This document shows positions 49,190-61,184 of a DNA stretch of 64,000 nt, piece after piece. The notes beneath the pieces were generated by a model. That model was given only the letters and a program-made list of their open reading frames with translations, searched no databases and had not been told where the DNA came from. The stretch spans positions 44,516,001-44,580,000 of the forward strand of contig OZ231128.1 in the NCBI GenBank assembly GCA_965153355.1, in the 5' to 3' direction. Both the position numbers and the translations under genes were made by a program. The stretch's first letter is position 1. Each line of letters starts with the position of its first letter. This stretch comes from Flaccisagitta enflata (Eukaryota; Chaetognatha; Sagittoidea; Aphragmophora).

Positions 49190-50752
49190 AAAATCTCTGC
49201 GGAATTGTAACTTGGAAAAAGCTACACAGCCTGCAAAGGGAGAAGTTATCTGACTAAATTGGTTGGGGTGTTGTGTAACAGATTGTCATTTTCCATCCAT
49301 TCCTTGTCTTGTATGCTGGATAAAGTCACACTGAATGTGCAATTGTGAGTTAAATCATGTTTATCAGCTCCTTTTATTCGGGAGTCTCGATTCTTTCTGT
49401 TTATGTCTGTTATTCCATAGCAGTGGTATCGACTCCCTTTTGTGCGACGCCGAACATGATTCAATGACGAGCGCATTACGCGATGCAAACGCGCTTTTTG
49501 TCACTACAACTTTCATTATTTGCATGAGGAATCAAACTAGAGCGCACCCGCTAAAAAGGCATTCCCGCCTATAAGGCATACAACCTACTGTCCCATCATC
49601 CCATGAGAGTTTTCGTTTTGATTAAAGATCTGACGGATTTTTTTTTCAAACATCCTGCCAGAGCGAAGCTTTAATTCGAGCAAAGTCGGGGTATCATGTA
49701 TCCAACCCAACCCTCCCTTAGCCCTAACGCTATCCCTATCCCTTTCCCAAACCCAAAAACCATCTCCATCCCTTTCCCTTACGCTGACCCTAATTAACAA
49801 CCCGCTTAAAAAGATTTTGAAAAGACGTCAGAGATTTAATCAGGCATAGCCAAACTTCTTGCAGTAACCGCTGACCAACCAGAAAGAAAAGAAGTCCAAC
49901 AGCTTTCAGTTTAAACTTGTGACTCTGCCCTCCCCATTAATGCACCTGGCCCCCTGCCCAACCGCATCTGGCTACTTATATCGGCCGTGTATCCGGTCTT
50001 GTTTTTGTAAATTTCTGGTACGAAAGTTCTGATAATTCTCGACTCACCAAAGTTCAAAAGCCAACTTATACAATTTCCAGGAATGTGGTAGATGTTACGT
50101 GGTTACAGGGGCGTCAGGTATGCCGTATGTCTCTTCATAGATTTCTCAAAGGATTTCATAATCGTTTTTCATTTTGGCAGCATAAAACAGTAGATTTGAT
50201 ATAAATCAATGAGCAGACAAACTCCTCTTTAAAGATGCAATAAACGAATTTGAATTTTCAGTTTCTGTCCGAGACATGCATGATTTTACTTTCATACTGT
50301 TCACTTTATCGTACATTTTACTTTTTTTTTCGTTCCTGTTATTCAATTTTATTATAAAGCAAACCTGGCGGTCGCGGCAAGCCAATTATGCGGTTTGGCG
50401 CTTGAATGAATGAAAGGAGGGCGGAGTGAATCGTATCATATAATGAAAAGAGCTAGTAATGGACTTTGCGCGCGGTTTTGTGTTATTGTGTCTGTAGTTG
50501 CGAGTGTTCCTCTACCGGCATATTTTTTATTTCGGGAAAATGGCATCGTGGCGCTAATGGCGAAAATCATTTTCGGACAAAAGATCCACTTTTTTTATAT
50601 GTGTGTTTTGGGTTTGGGTTTAGAAGCAAGGCTGTTGGCTGTTGGGTGTGTGTTTGGGTACGTTGATGTGTATGTGTGTGCGTTTTTGGGACTATGTATG
50701 TAAATTTGCGTGTATGTTTGTGTATTTGCGTGTATTTGCGTGCATGTGTGTA

Positions 50753-50787
<35 letters not shown>

Positions 50788-50889
50788 CACCGAATACGAA
50801 ATACTGCCATTGTGGTAAAAAATATTTAACACCATATACAATATATACAACTGATTACGAACCAACATTAACAATAAGTAACCGTTTTT

Positions 50890-51191
50890 TCGATGCGTCC
50901 GTCAGGAACGCATCTCTAGTATGAGGGTCTGTCCATTCGCCCATACGTTAGTCCGTCGGTAAGTCCGTCAAGCGGTCCATAACGCCTGCGCAAAGACCGA
51001 GTTTCTCGGCTGTTTTTGGCCACAGTGAGATCCTATATTGAATCAAATGATCGACAAACGTGTTTAGAGAGGCTCCTTAACTACTCTGTAGTTTCATTTG
51101 TCTGTTCATCCATCTGTCTCTCCATAGTATGTCACATGTTCAATACACGCAGCGACACAGTCCGGACGCAGCGTTGCCCGGTCAGGCTTGT
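50890..51191 (+). mobile_element. HLE2 variant, right-arm partner of 4352-4653
   Basis: GATGCGTCCGTCAGGAACGCATC head hairpin, GTCCGTCGG repeats, CGGACGCAGC subterminal motif and CAGGCTTGT end. Confidence 0.58.
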
Positions 51192-51398
51192 TGAAGGGAA
51201 AGTGTTTGATCATATAGCATATAGCAGGCTACATTTTTCCTGTCCTTGATGACGATCCACCAGGCCTCTTCCGCCTTTGTGCCTTTGCGCCTACAGGAAA
51301 AGAGTCAATTATACGTACGCGTCAATTCCTATTTCTTTATCGGTAAGCACTGTGCTTACCTTATTTCTTGCCTTGTGTCCAACGGGCAAAATAAGATG

Positions 51399-51401
<3 letters not shown>

Positions 51402-51492
<91 letters not shown>

Positions 51493-51520
51493 GGGAGAGA
51501 GAGAGTGATCAAATTAAAGA
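51402..51520 (+). repeat. (GA)n microsatellite
   Basis: GA run with a GTGAGG interruption; partner of the CT run at 4079-4141 in the left arm but longer. Confidence 0.96.
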
Positions 51521-51617
51521 AAGGCAAACAGGAATGTGCTCTTGAATGAGCGGGAATGGAATAGGAAGGGATAACCATCACGGGTACCAATAACAGTTAG
51601 ATTGTATGATTATTTAA

Positions 51618-51665
51618 ACAACAACAACAACAACAAAAACTAAAACAAAACAAAAACAAAAACAA

Positions 51666-51719
<54 letters not shown>

Positions 51720-51747
51720 AAACAAAAACAACAACAACATGACAGCG

Positions 51748-51829
<82 letters not shown>

Positions 51830-51890
51830 AGAAACCCAATTTGACAAAAAAAAAAAAAGAAATTAAAAAAAAAAAAAAAAAACAATAAAC
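51618..51890 (+). repeat. (ACA)n / CAAAAA microsatellite cluster
   Basis: Complementary partner of 3711-3965; unit composition has changed (few CAAAAA units, no CCACAA). Confidence 0.95.
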
Positions 51891-51996
51891 GAAGAAACTT
51901 TTCCAGATAACAACACCCATCGAAAAAGTGAGGTTTGACCTGAGGATTATTGACCACCAAACCAAACAATGTATAAGGAAAGCATCATTGCGTTTT

Positions 51997-52249
51997 TAGA
52001 TGCGTCCTCGCGCCTCTATAATAGGCTGTGTCTGTTGGTTGGTTGGTCGGTCGGTTATGCATTCCTTAAAAACATCAAAATCAAGCAATTCATCAACAGA
52101 AACATGGTTCTAAAACAGTAAAACATGCATACTATATGTGATTCATTCATTGAATCGTTTATTCACTCACCAATTACATTCATTCATTAAAAAAAATTTC
52201 ATTTATAAAAAACAATCATTCAACGCATTGTCGGCCTACTTGGCCTTGT
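51997..52249 (+). mobile_element. HLE2 element, right-arm partner of 3335-3583
   Basis: After TTTTT it starts TAGATGCGTCC and ends CTTGGCCTTGT; GGTTGGTTGGTCGG repeats at 52035-52055. Confidence 0.65.
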
Positions 52250-52884
52250 TTTCTCCTTATTTCTCTTGGCAAATTAAATTGGTTTGTAAACGCTGAAAAG
52301 GTGAAGTGTTACCGACAGATGGACCAACAGTCGTAATTGTCTTACATTACATTTACCATTAAAGCAATGCTAGTATGCACGGATGCGCGTTTAAATGTAC
52401 AGCGGCAGTGACACTCTAGCTGACAGACTGAACGACCATCCAATACAAAGGGATACATACATACATATGGTTCGGGCCATGCTCAGGTCTGTACAGCATA
52501 CGGATCGTTGGGGCCCGGGCCTCAGAGATGCTCAGTTTGGGTGCTTCACATAGCAAAAGTTGGGAGTATCCCTTCACCCTACTTAAGTAATGTGGAAAGA
52601 CGATTATTTTCATTTTTCAAAAATTCCTTTACTTTTTTTTTTCTGGCTTTAAAGTTCCCACAGAAATCCCATTAATCAGCGAAATCCTGTGTAGTTTTTT
52701 TTTAGTAAAAAGATAATAATTTGTTTTAGAAAATCATTGTGTTTGTAAGAATGAACTAAAATATCAGAATAAGAGCTATGAAACAGCTTACTAAAAGCCA
52801 GAATAACAATTCTATAAAGAGTAAAAATCAATATTACCTGATTCAACAAATATTAGCATATTGTTTCATTCCACTGCATTATGC

Positions 52885-53540
52885 AAATTAGGTCCTCGAA
52901 AACAATTTGCTAAAACAAAAGAGATGAACAAATTTTGATAAAAAAAAAAAATGGTAAAAGTTCTAAAAATAGCAACTTCATATTAAGTAAACTGAAAAGA
53001 AATAAGCAACTTTTGCTATAGGAAGGACCCAAGTGCTTGGTGGGCCCTTGATTTGCCGTAAACTAAAAGAAGGCAAAAATGAGATGATGACTTTGATAGG
53101 TTTTATAAGTTTTATAGGTTTGATAGGTTTGATAGGTTTGATAGGTCCTCATTATTCTATGAGCCTGAGCTCTTTGCCTTAGTATACAAGCCCAGACCCT
53201 CTAGTTAAAAAAATCTACAGGTAAAGAAAGGAAAAAGATAAAGAAAAGGCCAAATTCCGTTTCTTTTCAAAGGAAGGAGGTTATAACGAGACGAAGAATT
53301 AAAAAAGAAAGAACGAGAAATGGGAGGAACGGGGAAGAGGAGGAGGAGAAGGAGGAGGAGGAAGAGGAGAACGATGATAACGAGGATGATGTAGAGGAAA
53401 AGGAGGAAAGGAAAGGAACGCGAACAATCTTTCTCAAGAAACAGAGCGACCGGTTCTCTAACTCTCTCTCTCTCTCTCTCTCTCTCATTTTCTCTTGGTC
53501 TTTCACGCGCTATCTCGCCCTTTATTTTTTTCCACTTTTA
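52885..53540. other. Low-repeat DNA outside the right arm
   Basis: Contains a short TTTGATAGG tandem patch (53095-53145), a GGA-rich patch (53330-53400) and a CT run (53463-53487). No gene recognised. Confidence 0.4.
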
Positions 53541-53695
53541 CCACGTTGTCGTTGTCGTCGACGTCGTCAACGTCTTCGTCGTCAACGTGGTCGTTGTCGT
53601 TGTCGTCGTCAACGTCATCGTCGTTGTCGTCGTCGTCCTCGTCGTCGTCCTCGTCGTCAACGTCATCGTCGTTGTCGTCGTCTCTTGTTTATCAT
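53541..53695 (+). repeat. (GTC)n imperfect microsatellite
   Basis: GTCGTC with GTTGTC and AACGTC interruptions. Confidence 0.9.
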
Positions 53696-53854
53696 CGTAA
53701 TCTGCGTCAAAGTTGTAGTTGTCATCTCGTCACCTTTTTTTTCCAACGTTACTTTCTTGTCATCCTCGTTACCGACTGTCATATTCATCAAAATCTTTTT
53801 GTTCTGATTAAGTGTTGACTCTCTTGAATATTCTTAACGATTCGTTTTTTTTAG

Positions 53855-54505
<651 letters not shown>

Positions 54506-54659
54506 CAAAACGAAAGAAAAAAACAACCCAACAACTATAAGCTATCAACGACGAAAACATCTGCGTCTCCCATGAAATCTAAAAATGAAGACCTATTTGC
54601 AGGTTTCCGTTCAAATCTTTTTTTTATGTGCGCTAATGCTAATGCACATTAATAAGAGG

Positions 54660-54742
54660 CACTAAATGTCCGTCGGTCTGTCTGATGGTCTATTCGTCCG
54701 ACGATCCACACGGCGCATATATTGGCCTACTTGGCCTTGTTT
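54660..54742 (+). mobile_element. HLE2 fragment (3' half)
   Basis: GTCCGTCGGTCTGTC repeats, CGACGATCCACACGGCGC and the end GGCCTACTTGGCCTTGT; same 3' half as 46470-46525. Confidence 0.55.
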
Positions 54743-54905
54743 CCTAAAATACGTCGTCGCATCAGTATGAGCGGATGTGCTCGTATGAAAGTAGAAAGAC
54801 TGCCACCAACGACAAGAACACATGCAATAACAATAACAATAACGATAACAATAAAAATAACAATAACAATAACAATAACAATAACGACAGCAAAAAAAGC
54901 AACTA

Positions 54906-55861
54906 CAGTCGAGCTTCACTAGAGCGCACCCGCTAATAAGGCATCCCTCGCATCAAGGCATGATTTGAAAAGTCCTAACTTTTTTCTCTCTATTTTTTTG
55001 TTGAAAAGCCCCGCATATAAGGCACCCGCCTATTAGGCAAATTTCACTATAGCGCATGAATAATGGGGTTTTTGGGTGATTTTTTGCTCGCTTTGAGGGC
55101 ATCTGACAAACTAAGTGTGTTTTAGATGAGGAGGTGGATAACCTAAGGGTACAAGAAAAGGCAAAAGAGAGAAAAGAATTACCGATGAGGGCGATGATGA
55201 TGATGAAGAGGAATACCAATGACGATGAAGAGGTATACCGATGATGAAGAGGAGCACCGATGATTATGAGGAAGAGGATGTGAAAGTAACAGACAAAGTG
55301 AAGTAAAAGTGAGAGGAGCGAAAAGTTGATTAGCCGATGAATCCATGCCAATAAACCACTTCATGCCTTTTGAGAAATGGGTCTAAGAATGGTTGCTACC
55401 ATGCTAGTTTCAAAATCAATGAAAGTGACACAGTCTTATAACCTTTTAAATATTTTCTCAATGTCATCTTCAACTAAGTCTTTCTTTGAGAGATATACAA
55501 TCCCCATCATGAGTTTACGTTCATAAGATCTGTCCATATCTTTCATGCACTGCAGTCACTTTTTCTGGTCTCATTTATGGTAAGTCAGATAGCGAGTTGG
55601 TTAATGAATGATGATAACAGCGAGACTTTACTTTTTACAAAAAAATAAAGGAAGATCCAAATTCTTTTTGTTGCCATTTCTCAGTATCGATCTATACCTA
55701 TCTGATTGTGTATCAAACCAAAAGATAGAATGATTAAAGCATATTTAAACCTTATGTGTTCAGTATGATGCAGAAATATACATGCTTGGCTATAAGGCAC
55801 CCCGCCTAGAAGGCATGAAATCAACCGGTCCCTTGAAATGCCTTCTAGTGAAGCTTAACTG
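54906..55861. mobile_element. pogo/Tigger-like (Tc1/mariner) non-autonomous element, 956 bp
   Basis: Terminal inverted repeats CAGTCGAGCTTCACTAGAGCGCA and, at the right end, the complement of CAGTTAAGCTTCACTAGAAGGCA. TA dinucleotides flank each end (54904-54905 and 55862-55863). CAGT-starting ends with a TATAAGGC-type subterminal region are typical of pogo/Tigger families. No transposase is visible; the 132-codon minus frame (54953-55351) looks like chance or AT-biased sequence. Related GCGCACCCGCTAA-AAGGCAT sequence occurs in both inverted arms (49540-49565), so the family is dispersed. Confidence 0.68.
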
Positions 55862-55994
55862 TACAGAAACAACAACATTAATGGGCGAAACAACAACAAC
55901 AACAACAAAATTTAACGACATGAAAGGAAAAAATATTAATGAGTAATCAACAGCGTCTGCGTCAGTTCTTTTCTTCCTCTAAAAATAAAATCGA

Positions 55995-56233
55995 ATAGTC
56001 ATAACGTTGGATGCTAGGCGGTACCCGTTGCCTACAAGTCAATAAAAGCCAGTCAGTATGTTAGGATACAGTAGCAAGAGGTGCAGCGGCCCCAAAAAGC
56101 CAGTAACATATGCTTGGATGTAAGCATAAAAGCTTGGATTGGAGCATGGAGGCTGTCATTACAGCCTCAAGGTTTGGATTTTAGCATGGATATGAGCTCT
56201 GAGCCTCCCCCCCCTTCGGAGCCGCGGCCCAAA
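55995..56233 (-). mobile_element. Degenerate HLE1-like element
   Basis: AGTCATAACGTTGGATGCTAGGCGGTACCC at the left, TGCAGCGGCCCCAAAAAGCC inside, and CTTCGGAGCCGCGGCCCAAAAA at the right. Confidence 0.5.
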
Positions 56234-56553
56234 AATCAAGTCTAATCGAAGGTTTTCATTCCAATTGTTTTAAAGATGCGCCGTCTCATCCCTTTAAGAG
56301 GATGTGTTCGTCGGGTGGGATTAAGAAAATCATGAGTTATGAAGATATCATGCTACAACTGGGGAGGTTACTGATTCTAAGGTCATCACCGTTTTTCGAT
56401 TTTCAAAGGTCGCGTCACTTGCGTGTCGATCATCAGCTTCTGTCCTTTGTCGCGGACACGCGACTCTACACTCTGCCGTGTTGGTTGGTCGGTAGGTCTG
56501 TCGGTAATATTTCTGAATTCCGAGCGGTTTTCGCATTACCCTGCTTTCTAGGG

Positions 56554-57272
56554 ATGTGGAAGCGATTGACCGCTTCCATTTTGGAGGATGGGATAGCTAC
56601 TATCTAGGCGGAAAAAATCTTTCGGTACGTTTACGTGCATATCTCAAGTTAGAATCAACCAAACATCAAAAAATCGGTGAGATAAATAAAGCTCTTCAAA
56701 TTTGCAAGAGATTGACGCAAACCGCATCCGTCTAGCTCCATGCATTCAAAGACTATTCAACTTTAAATGAAATACTTCAGTTTCACTTTTGCCATTTCTC
56801 CACAATCTTCTGATGATATCATTTCACTCTTTTTTTGATTACTTCTAAACGCCTTGAGCTGGACAGATGCGATTTTCGGTGCCTGCTTGTAAATTCGGAG
56901 GGCTTCATTTATGTCACCAATTTTTCTAGGATTTAATGATTCTTTTGAAAACTGTGAGTCTAAATGTAGCGAAAGAATAGACAATAAAAAATTGCGAGAA
57001 AGATATGCAAAGCCTTCACTTTCTAGTAACTCGAACTGCTCTACAAAACGTTTCTGAAACAAATGTCGGCTCTGATTCAGTCAAAGGGAGCTCACACTAA
57101 TTATTGATGGATTTGTAATTGATTTGTATTCATTTTTACGCCAATGAATATGTTTTTGTTACAGGACGAAAGATTTTTTCCGCCTAGATAGTACTAGTAT
57201 TTGAACTACAAAATGGAAGCGGAAGCGGAAGCGGTGGAAGCGGCACTAAAATCGACCGCTTCCACATCCCTA
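56554..57272. mobile_element. hAT-like element with long terminal inverted repeats
   Basis: Both ends start TAGGGATGTGGAAGCG and share a TIR of about 110 bp, including ACTATCTAGGCGGAAAAAATCTTTCG in pieces. Direct repeats CTGCTTTC (left) and GTGCTTTC (right, two bases beyond the end) flank it. A related inverted copy of the flanking DNA near 58763 reads CCTGCCTTCAAAAGCAACTG with no insert, an empty-site relative. The 99-codon minus frame inside (56763-57062, MFQKRFVEQ...) is not low-complexity but has no recognisable transposase motif. Confidence 0.65.
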
Positions 57273-58763
57273 CAGTGCTTTCAAAAGCAACTGTAACCAG
57301 CAAAACCATTATTGTGCCTAAAGTATTCACATTTAGAAATCCAGATTGGTTTTGTCTAAAAGCAAATAACTTACCATTTGTTCGTGCAAAATTTCAATGT
57401 AGTGGCTCCAGCAGTTTGGCTTTCACACAATTTTGAGTGAGCCTAATGAAAGGCTCCTCATGAAATTGATAGATAGACTTCCCTAACTATAAAACTGTGT
57501 CATTTCCATATGAATCAAATAAAAATAGTGAGATTGGTCTCGAACTGTAAATATTAGTCTAGATTTATGTTTTTTTAGGTAAAAAAATCAAAATTGTGAT
57601 ATTCATATGGCAAACCAGATTTTTCCTCTGTTTTTGCTTGGGTCTGACAAGGTTTTTCATTCTATCAATTGTCAAAAAAAAATAAATTTCTTTGAAAATT
57701 ATAAAAAATCAAAATTGCTACCCAGTTATGATCGATTGGTCATTTTAGCTCAAAGCACACAACAAACGATTTTTTAGCGTCTAAGGTCGTCAGTTTTATC
57801 TATGTTTGTTTGGCGTTGTTCTTCTGTTTGTCAAGAGAGAAAAAGAATGAGGATGAGGATGCCAGGAATGAAAACAGAGATGATGATGAGGCTGCAGGAA
57901 TTGGAGGAGGAGGAATTGAAGGAGAGATGGGGGAAGTGCCGCTGTGTGTAAAGAGCCAGCTGTTTACAATACCTATGAAATATCAGTCAGACTGTTCCAC
58001 TTTAAAACACTGTCATTCTTTTTCCAGACTTGTGGGGATGCTGGAAATTGTTGTGAGACATGCACAAAACCAATCCCTATTCATATAACATGGTAAGGGG
58101 ATCCCCACAAGTCTGGAAAAATTTCAAGCTGTGATTTTATAAAAATGTAACATGAAAAAAATAATGAAAATCTTATCAAAATAGACAAAACTTTTCATTA
58201 GTTATATAATTCAAAATTTTTGTTACACTGTGACAATCTGTGATGAATTTGGAGTTCATTATTATCCATAAACTTTATTTTACCTAATCTTTTCATTATT
58301 TCTAACAAGGTTTTGTAGCAATGGTACAAAATCGAAATTTCTAACTTTAGCCATGAATTTTGTAGTAATGGCTTACTTTTATGACAAAGTAAGATGGATT
58401 CTCAGGCTGAAATCAGGTGGTGTTTCTAAAAAAAAAAAAGATGCTTCTCTAGATAAAATTATATATATATGTCAGGTCCCAATTCTTAATGACCTCGGCA
58501 AAGGTGCAAAGGTGAAAAACCTGACTAAACTATATTGATGCAAACTTGATAAAAAATACAATTTTTAGCAAAATTTCATCAAATTTCATCAAATTTCAAA
58601 ATTAAGATTAAGTGAAAGCCAAAATACTGGAACCAATGCTACAAAATTTTGTGTGAACAAATGGTACGTTATATGCTTTTAGACAGAACTAATCTGGATT
58701 TCTTGATATGAATACTTTAAGCACAATAAAGGTTTTATTGGTTACAGTTGCTTTTGAAGGCAG
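57273..58763. mobile_element. Inverted-repeat element hosting the hAT-like insertion
   Basis: The sequence after TTCAAAAGCAACTGTAACC (57285-57430) recurs inverted at 58635-58757. Arms are about 140 bp with clear substitutions; the interior is AT-rich. A plus frame (57810-58088, 92 codons, Asp/Glu-rich then Cys-containing) has no recognised homology. Likely a MITE-like or old DNA transposon. Confidence 0.45.
58018..58120. ncRNA. Perfect-stem hairpin, pre-miRNA-like or MITE
   Basis: TTTTTCCAGACTTGTGGGGAT and its exact complement ATCCCCACAAGTCTGGAAAAA are about 60 bp apart. The stem is 21 bp with no mismatch. The loop is long for a typical animal pre-miRNA, so a small foldback repeat is at least as likely. 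Confidence 0.3.
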
Positions 58764-58769
58764 GGTATG

Positions 58770-59080
58770 AGACATGATTGGGTCGTAGCGTAGCTTGAGC
58801 GACATGCGCTGTAATTGGTTGGAATCGTACCATGGATGCTACGCAGTGTGATTGTGTCATAGCGTAGCTTGGGTGACACACGCTAAGATTGGTTGGTAGC
58901 GTAGCATGGGTACTACGCTGTGTGATTGTGTCGTAGAGAATCTTGGGTGCCACGCGGTGTGATTGTGTAGCGAAGCTTGGGTGCTACGAAGCATGCTTGG
59001 GTCGTAGCGAAGCTTGGGTGCTACGAGGCATGATTAGGTCGTAGCTAAGCTTGGGTGCTACGAGGCATGATTGGGTCGAC
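58770..59080 (+). repeat. ~37-bp minisatellite (GGGTCGTAGCGAAGCTTGGGTGCTACG...)
   Basis: About eight units of 35-42 bp containing GTAGCGTAGCTTGGGTG and GTGTGATTGTGTC. Units get more alike toward 58970-59070. Each has a weak GTAGC/GCTAC palindrome. Confidence 0.88.
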
Positions 59081-59395
59081 CCCAGCGCACTCGAGGCAAA
59101 TATGCTTCCGTCAATTTCCTCGGGAAGGAGATTGATTGAACCCGAGCCTTGATCTGATGACCTTCTTTCACTGAGATTTATTTCGTTTTTTTTCTTCGCG
59201 TCGACACTCACAAACCGATTTTTGTTGAAACAGACACACAAATGGATATTTATCTGTCGCGAGAGAATGGAAGGTCGGAATCAATCCTAATCCAGACAGA
59301 CTTACAAACTGTAGTGTATCTGTTGCATAATGGAGATTCGGAAATGGTCTTTGTGCCGAAGACACATAAAAGGACACATGTGTTTTAGTCACGTG

Positions 59396-59504
59396 CTACG
59401 CGACTCTATAAGCCACTTTTCGGTCCGTCGCTCCATCCGTCGGTCCGTAACAAAAAACTTTTGTGGAAATGCCGATGCACGCGACTTAGGTCTGATGATC
59501 TTGT
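59396..59504 (+). mobile_element. Minimal HLE2 element (~109 bp)
   Basis: TTTTAGTCACGTGCTACGCGACTCTATAAGCC head, GTCCGTCGG repeats, GCACGCGACT subterminal inverted motif, and GATGATCTTGT/T end. Confidence 0.68.
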
Positions 59505-60003
59505 TGGTCAAAAAAGTCACTCAAACAGATACGTGTATTCGTAGTTTAACAGATTCATATCGATAGAAGTATCAGCAGCGACAGATCTAGAGAGTAGAAA
59601 TTTGGAAACGATTTTAGTCCATACGAACGGTATGCTATCTTTGGTATCGGTAGAGCAAAAAAAGAAAAAAAAAAAAAAAAAAAAAGAAATTTCATAAATT
59701 ATCAAAGTCCTTACCAAAATTAAGGACACGTGGCAGAAGCAAGAATAAAACAAATTTGATACAATTCTAGTTGAAACAGACTCACAAATGGATTTATAAC
59801 AGCAGCAAGAGATTTGTATTTCAGAATACATTTCATTGAACACACTTACAAACGGATAAGTATCTGAAACGTGATTATAGAAATTTGAAGGAAAAATAAT
59901 GGAAAATTTGGACAGAGCGGGGATGTGTATTGGGTTGGGGCTTGGGTGGGAAAATGAGAAATATTTGATTCAAGCCCACGGAAAAATGTTGCTAAAATGC
60001 GTG

Positions 60004-60296
<293 letters not shown>

Positions 60297-60472
60297 GTCG
60301 ATTCATCAAAGTGATGGTTGGAACAAGCTTTGTTGATAGGCGCTAATGAATCGGCACACCGGCAAAATGATGTTGAACAAAGTTTAAAAACTGAGAGAGC
60401 TGATAACGCAAATTAATTGCAAACAACAACCATGTAAAGCATGCATCATTAGTCATAACAAAAAATACTTTT

Positions 60473-60802
60473 TAGTCGTGTGCACTGAGCACGCCACTAC
60501 ACGCCGTGTCGCTCGTTCGGTCCATTGGTTTGAAACCACTTTGACTCGCAAGTCACAATCATAGCGAGGTTTCGCCACGATTGCCCCTACCCAACCGAAC
60601 ATGACCTATACGATTGGCAAAGCGCTTTGTCCGTCCGTTTGTCGATTGGTTGATCTGTCAGTCGGTCCGTTACATTTCACTTCTCTATATTTTTTTTTTG
60701 CGGTCTTTGGCCTCACTGCTCCTGGCCATATGCTCTAGTGACCTCGAGTACGGCACCTGCCCACCCGCACGCGACTGGGGTAGCCGTTTATCCGGCCTTG
60801 TT
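60473..60802 (+). mobile_element. Long HLE2 element (~330 bp)
   Basis: Head TAGTCGTGTGCACTGAGCACG after TTTTT, GTCGGTCCG repeats, CTTTGGCCTCACTGCTCCTG block, CGCACGCGACTGGGG subterminal motif, ATCCGGCCTTGT end. Confidence 0.68.
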
Positions 60803-61059
60803 TTCCTAGAATAGAAGGCAGGAGGAGGCGTTGTCGAGAGTGATGAAGAAAATGGCCAGGAGAAGACTTTGTACAAGAAGAATCCAGACAAACTGAAAGA
60901 CTGATTAGCCTGAAAAACTAGTGGCGTTCGCCATATTGTGTTCCACGAAAACTTGATTGGGCATGAAAAGAAAGGCAATAATTCATAGAAAACTTCCAAT
61001 ATTAATAACCCGATGAATCTGTGTCTAAATAATGGCCGCCTGTTGGCGGCCTAAATACC

Positions 61060-61175
61060 ACCTCACTGACACCTATAGGCACCCTCACTGCCGCCTGTGG
61101 GCGGTCCCACTGCCGCCTGTGGGCGGTCCCACTGCCGCCTGTGGGCAGTCCCACTGCCACTTGTAGGTGATCCCA
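61060..61175 (-). repeat. 22-bp minisatellite, inverted partner of 38028-38250
   Basis: Units CCTGTGGGCGGTCCCACTGCCG, about five copies. Its outer flank (60960-61030) matches 38250-38330 inverted. Confidence 0.9.
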
Positions 61176-61184
61176 CCGCCACAT

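Larger units (their letters stand above)
46111..52884 (-). repeat. Right arm of the ~7-kb inverted duplication
   Basis: Reverse-complement partner of 2366-9480 (see that entry). Arm-specific extras here are HLE2 insertions at 46400-46525 and 48935-49189, an unexplained ~800-bp segment at about 46540-47350, and a large CAAAAA expansion at 48124-48320. No host gene recognised. Confidence 0.9.

Noticed and set aside
54953-55351. 132-codon frame in the pogo-like element as transposase
   Set aside because: No DDE motif or helix-turn-helix pattern visible; His/Ser/Leu-rich from GATGAT repeats on the other strand.
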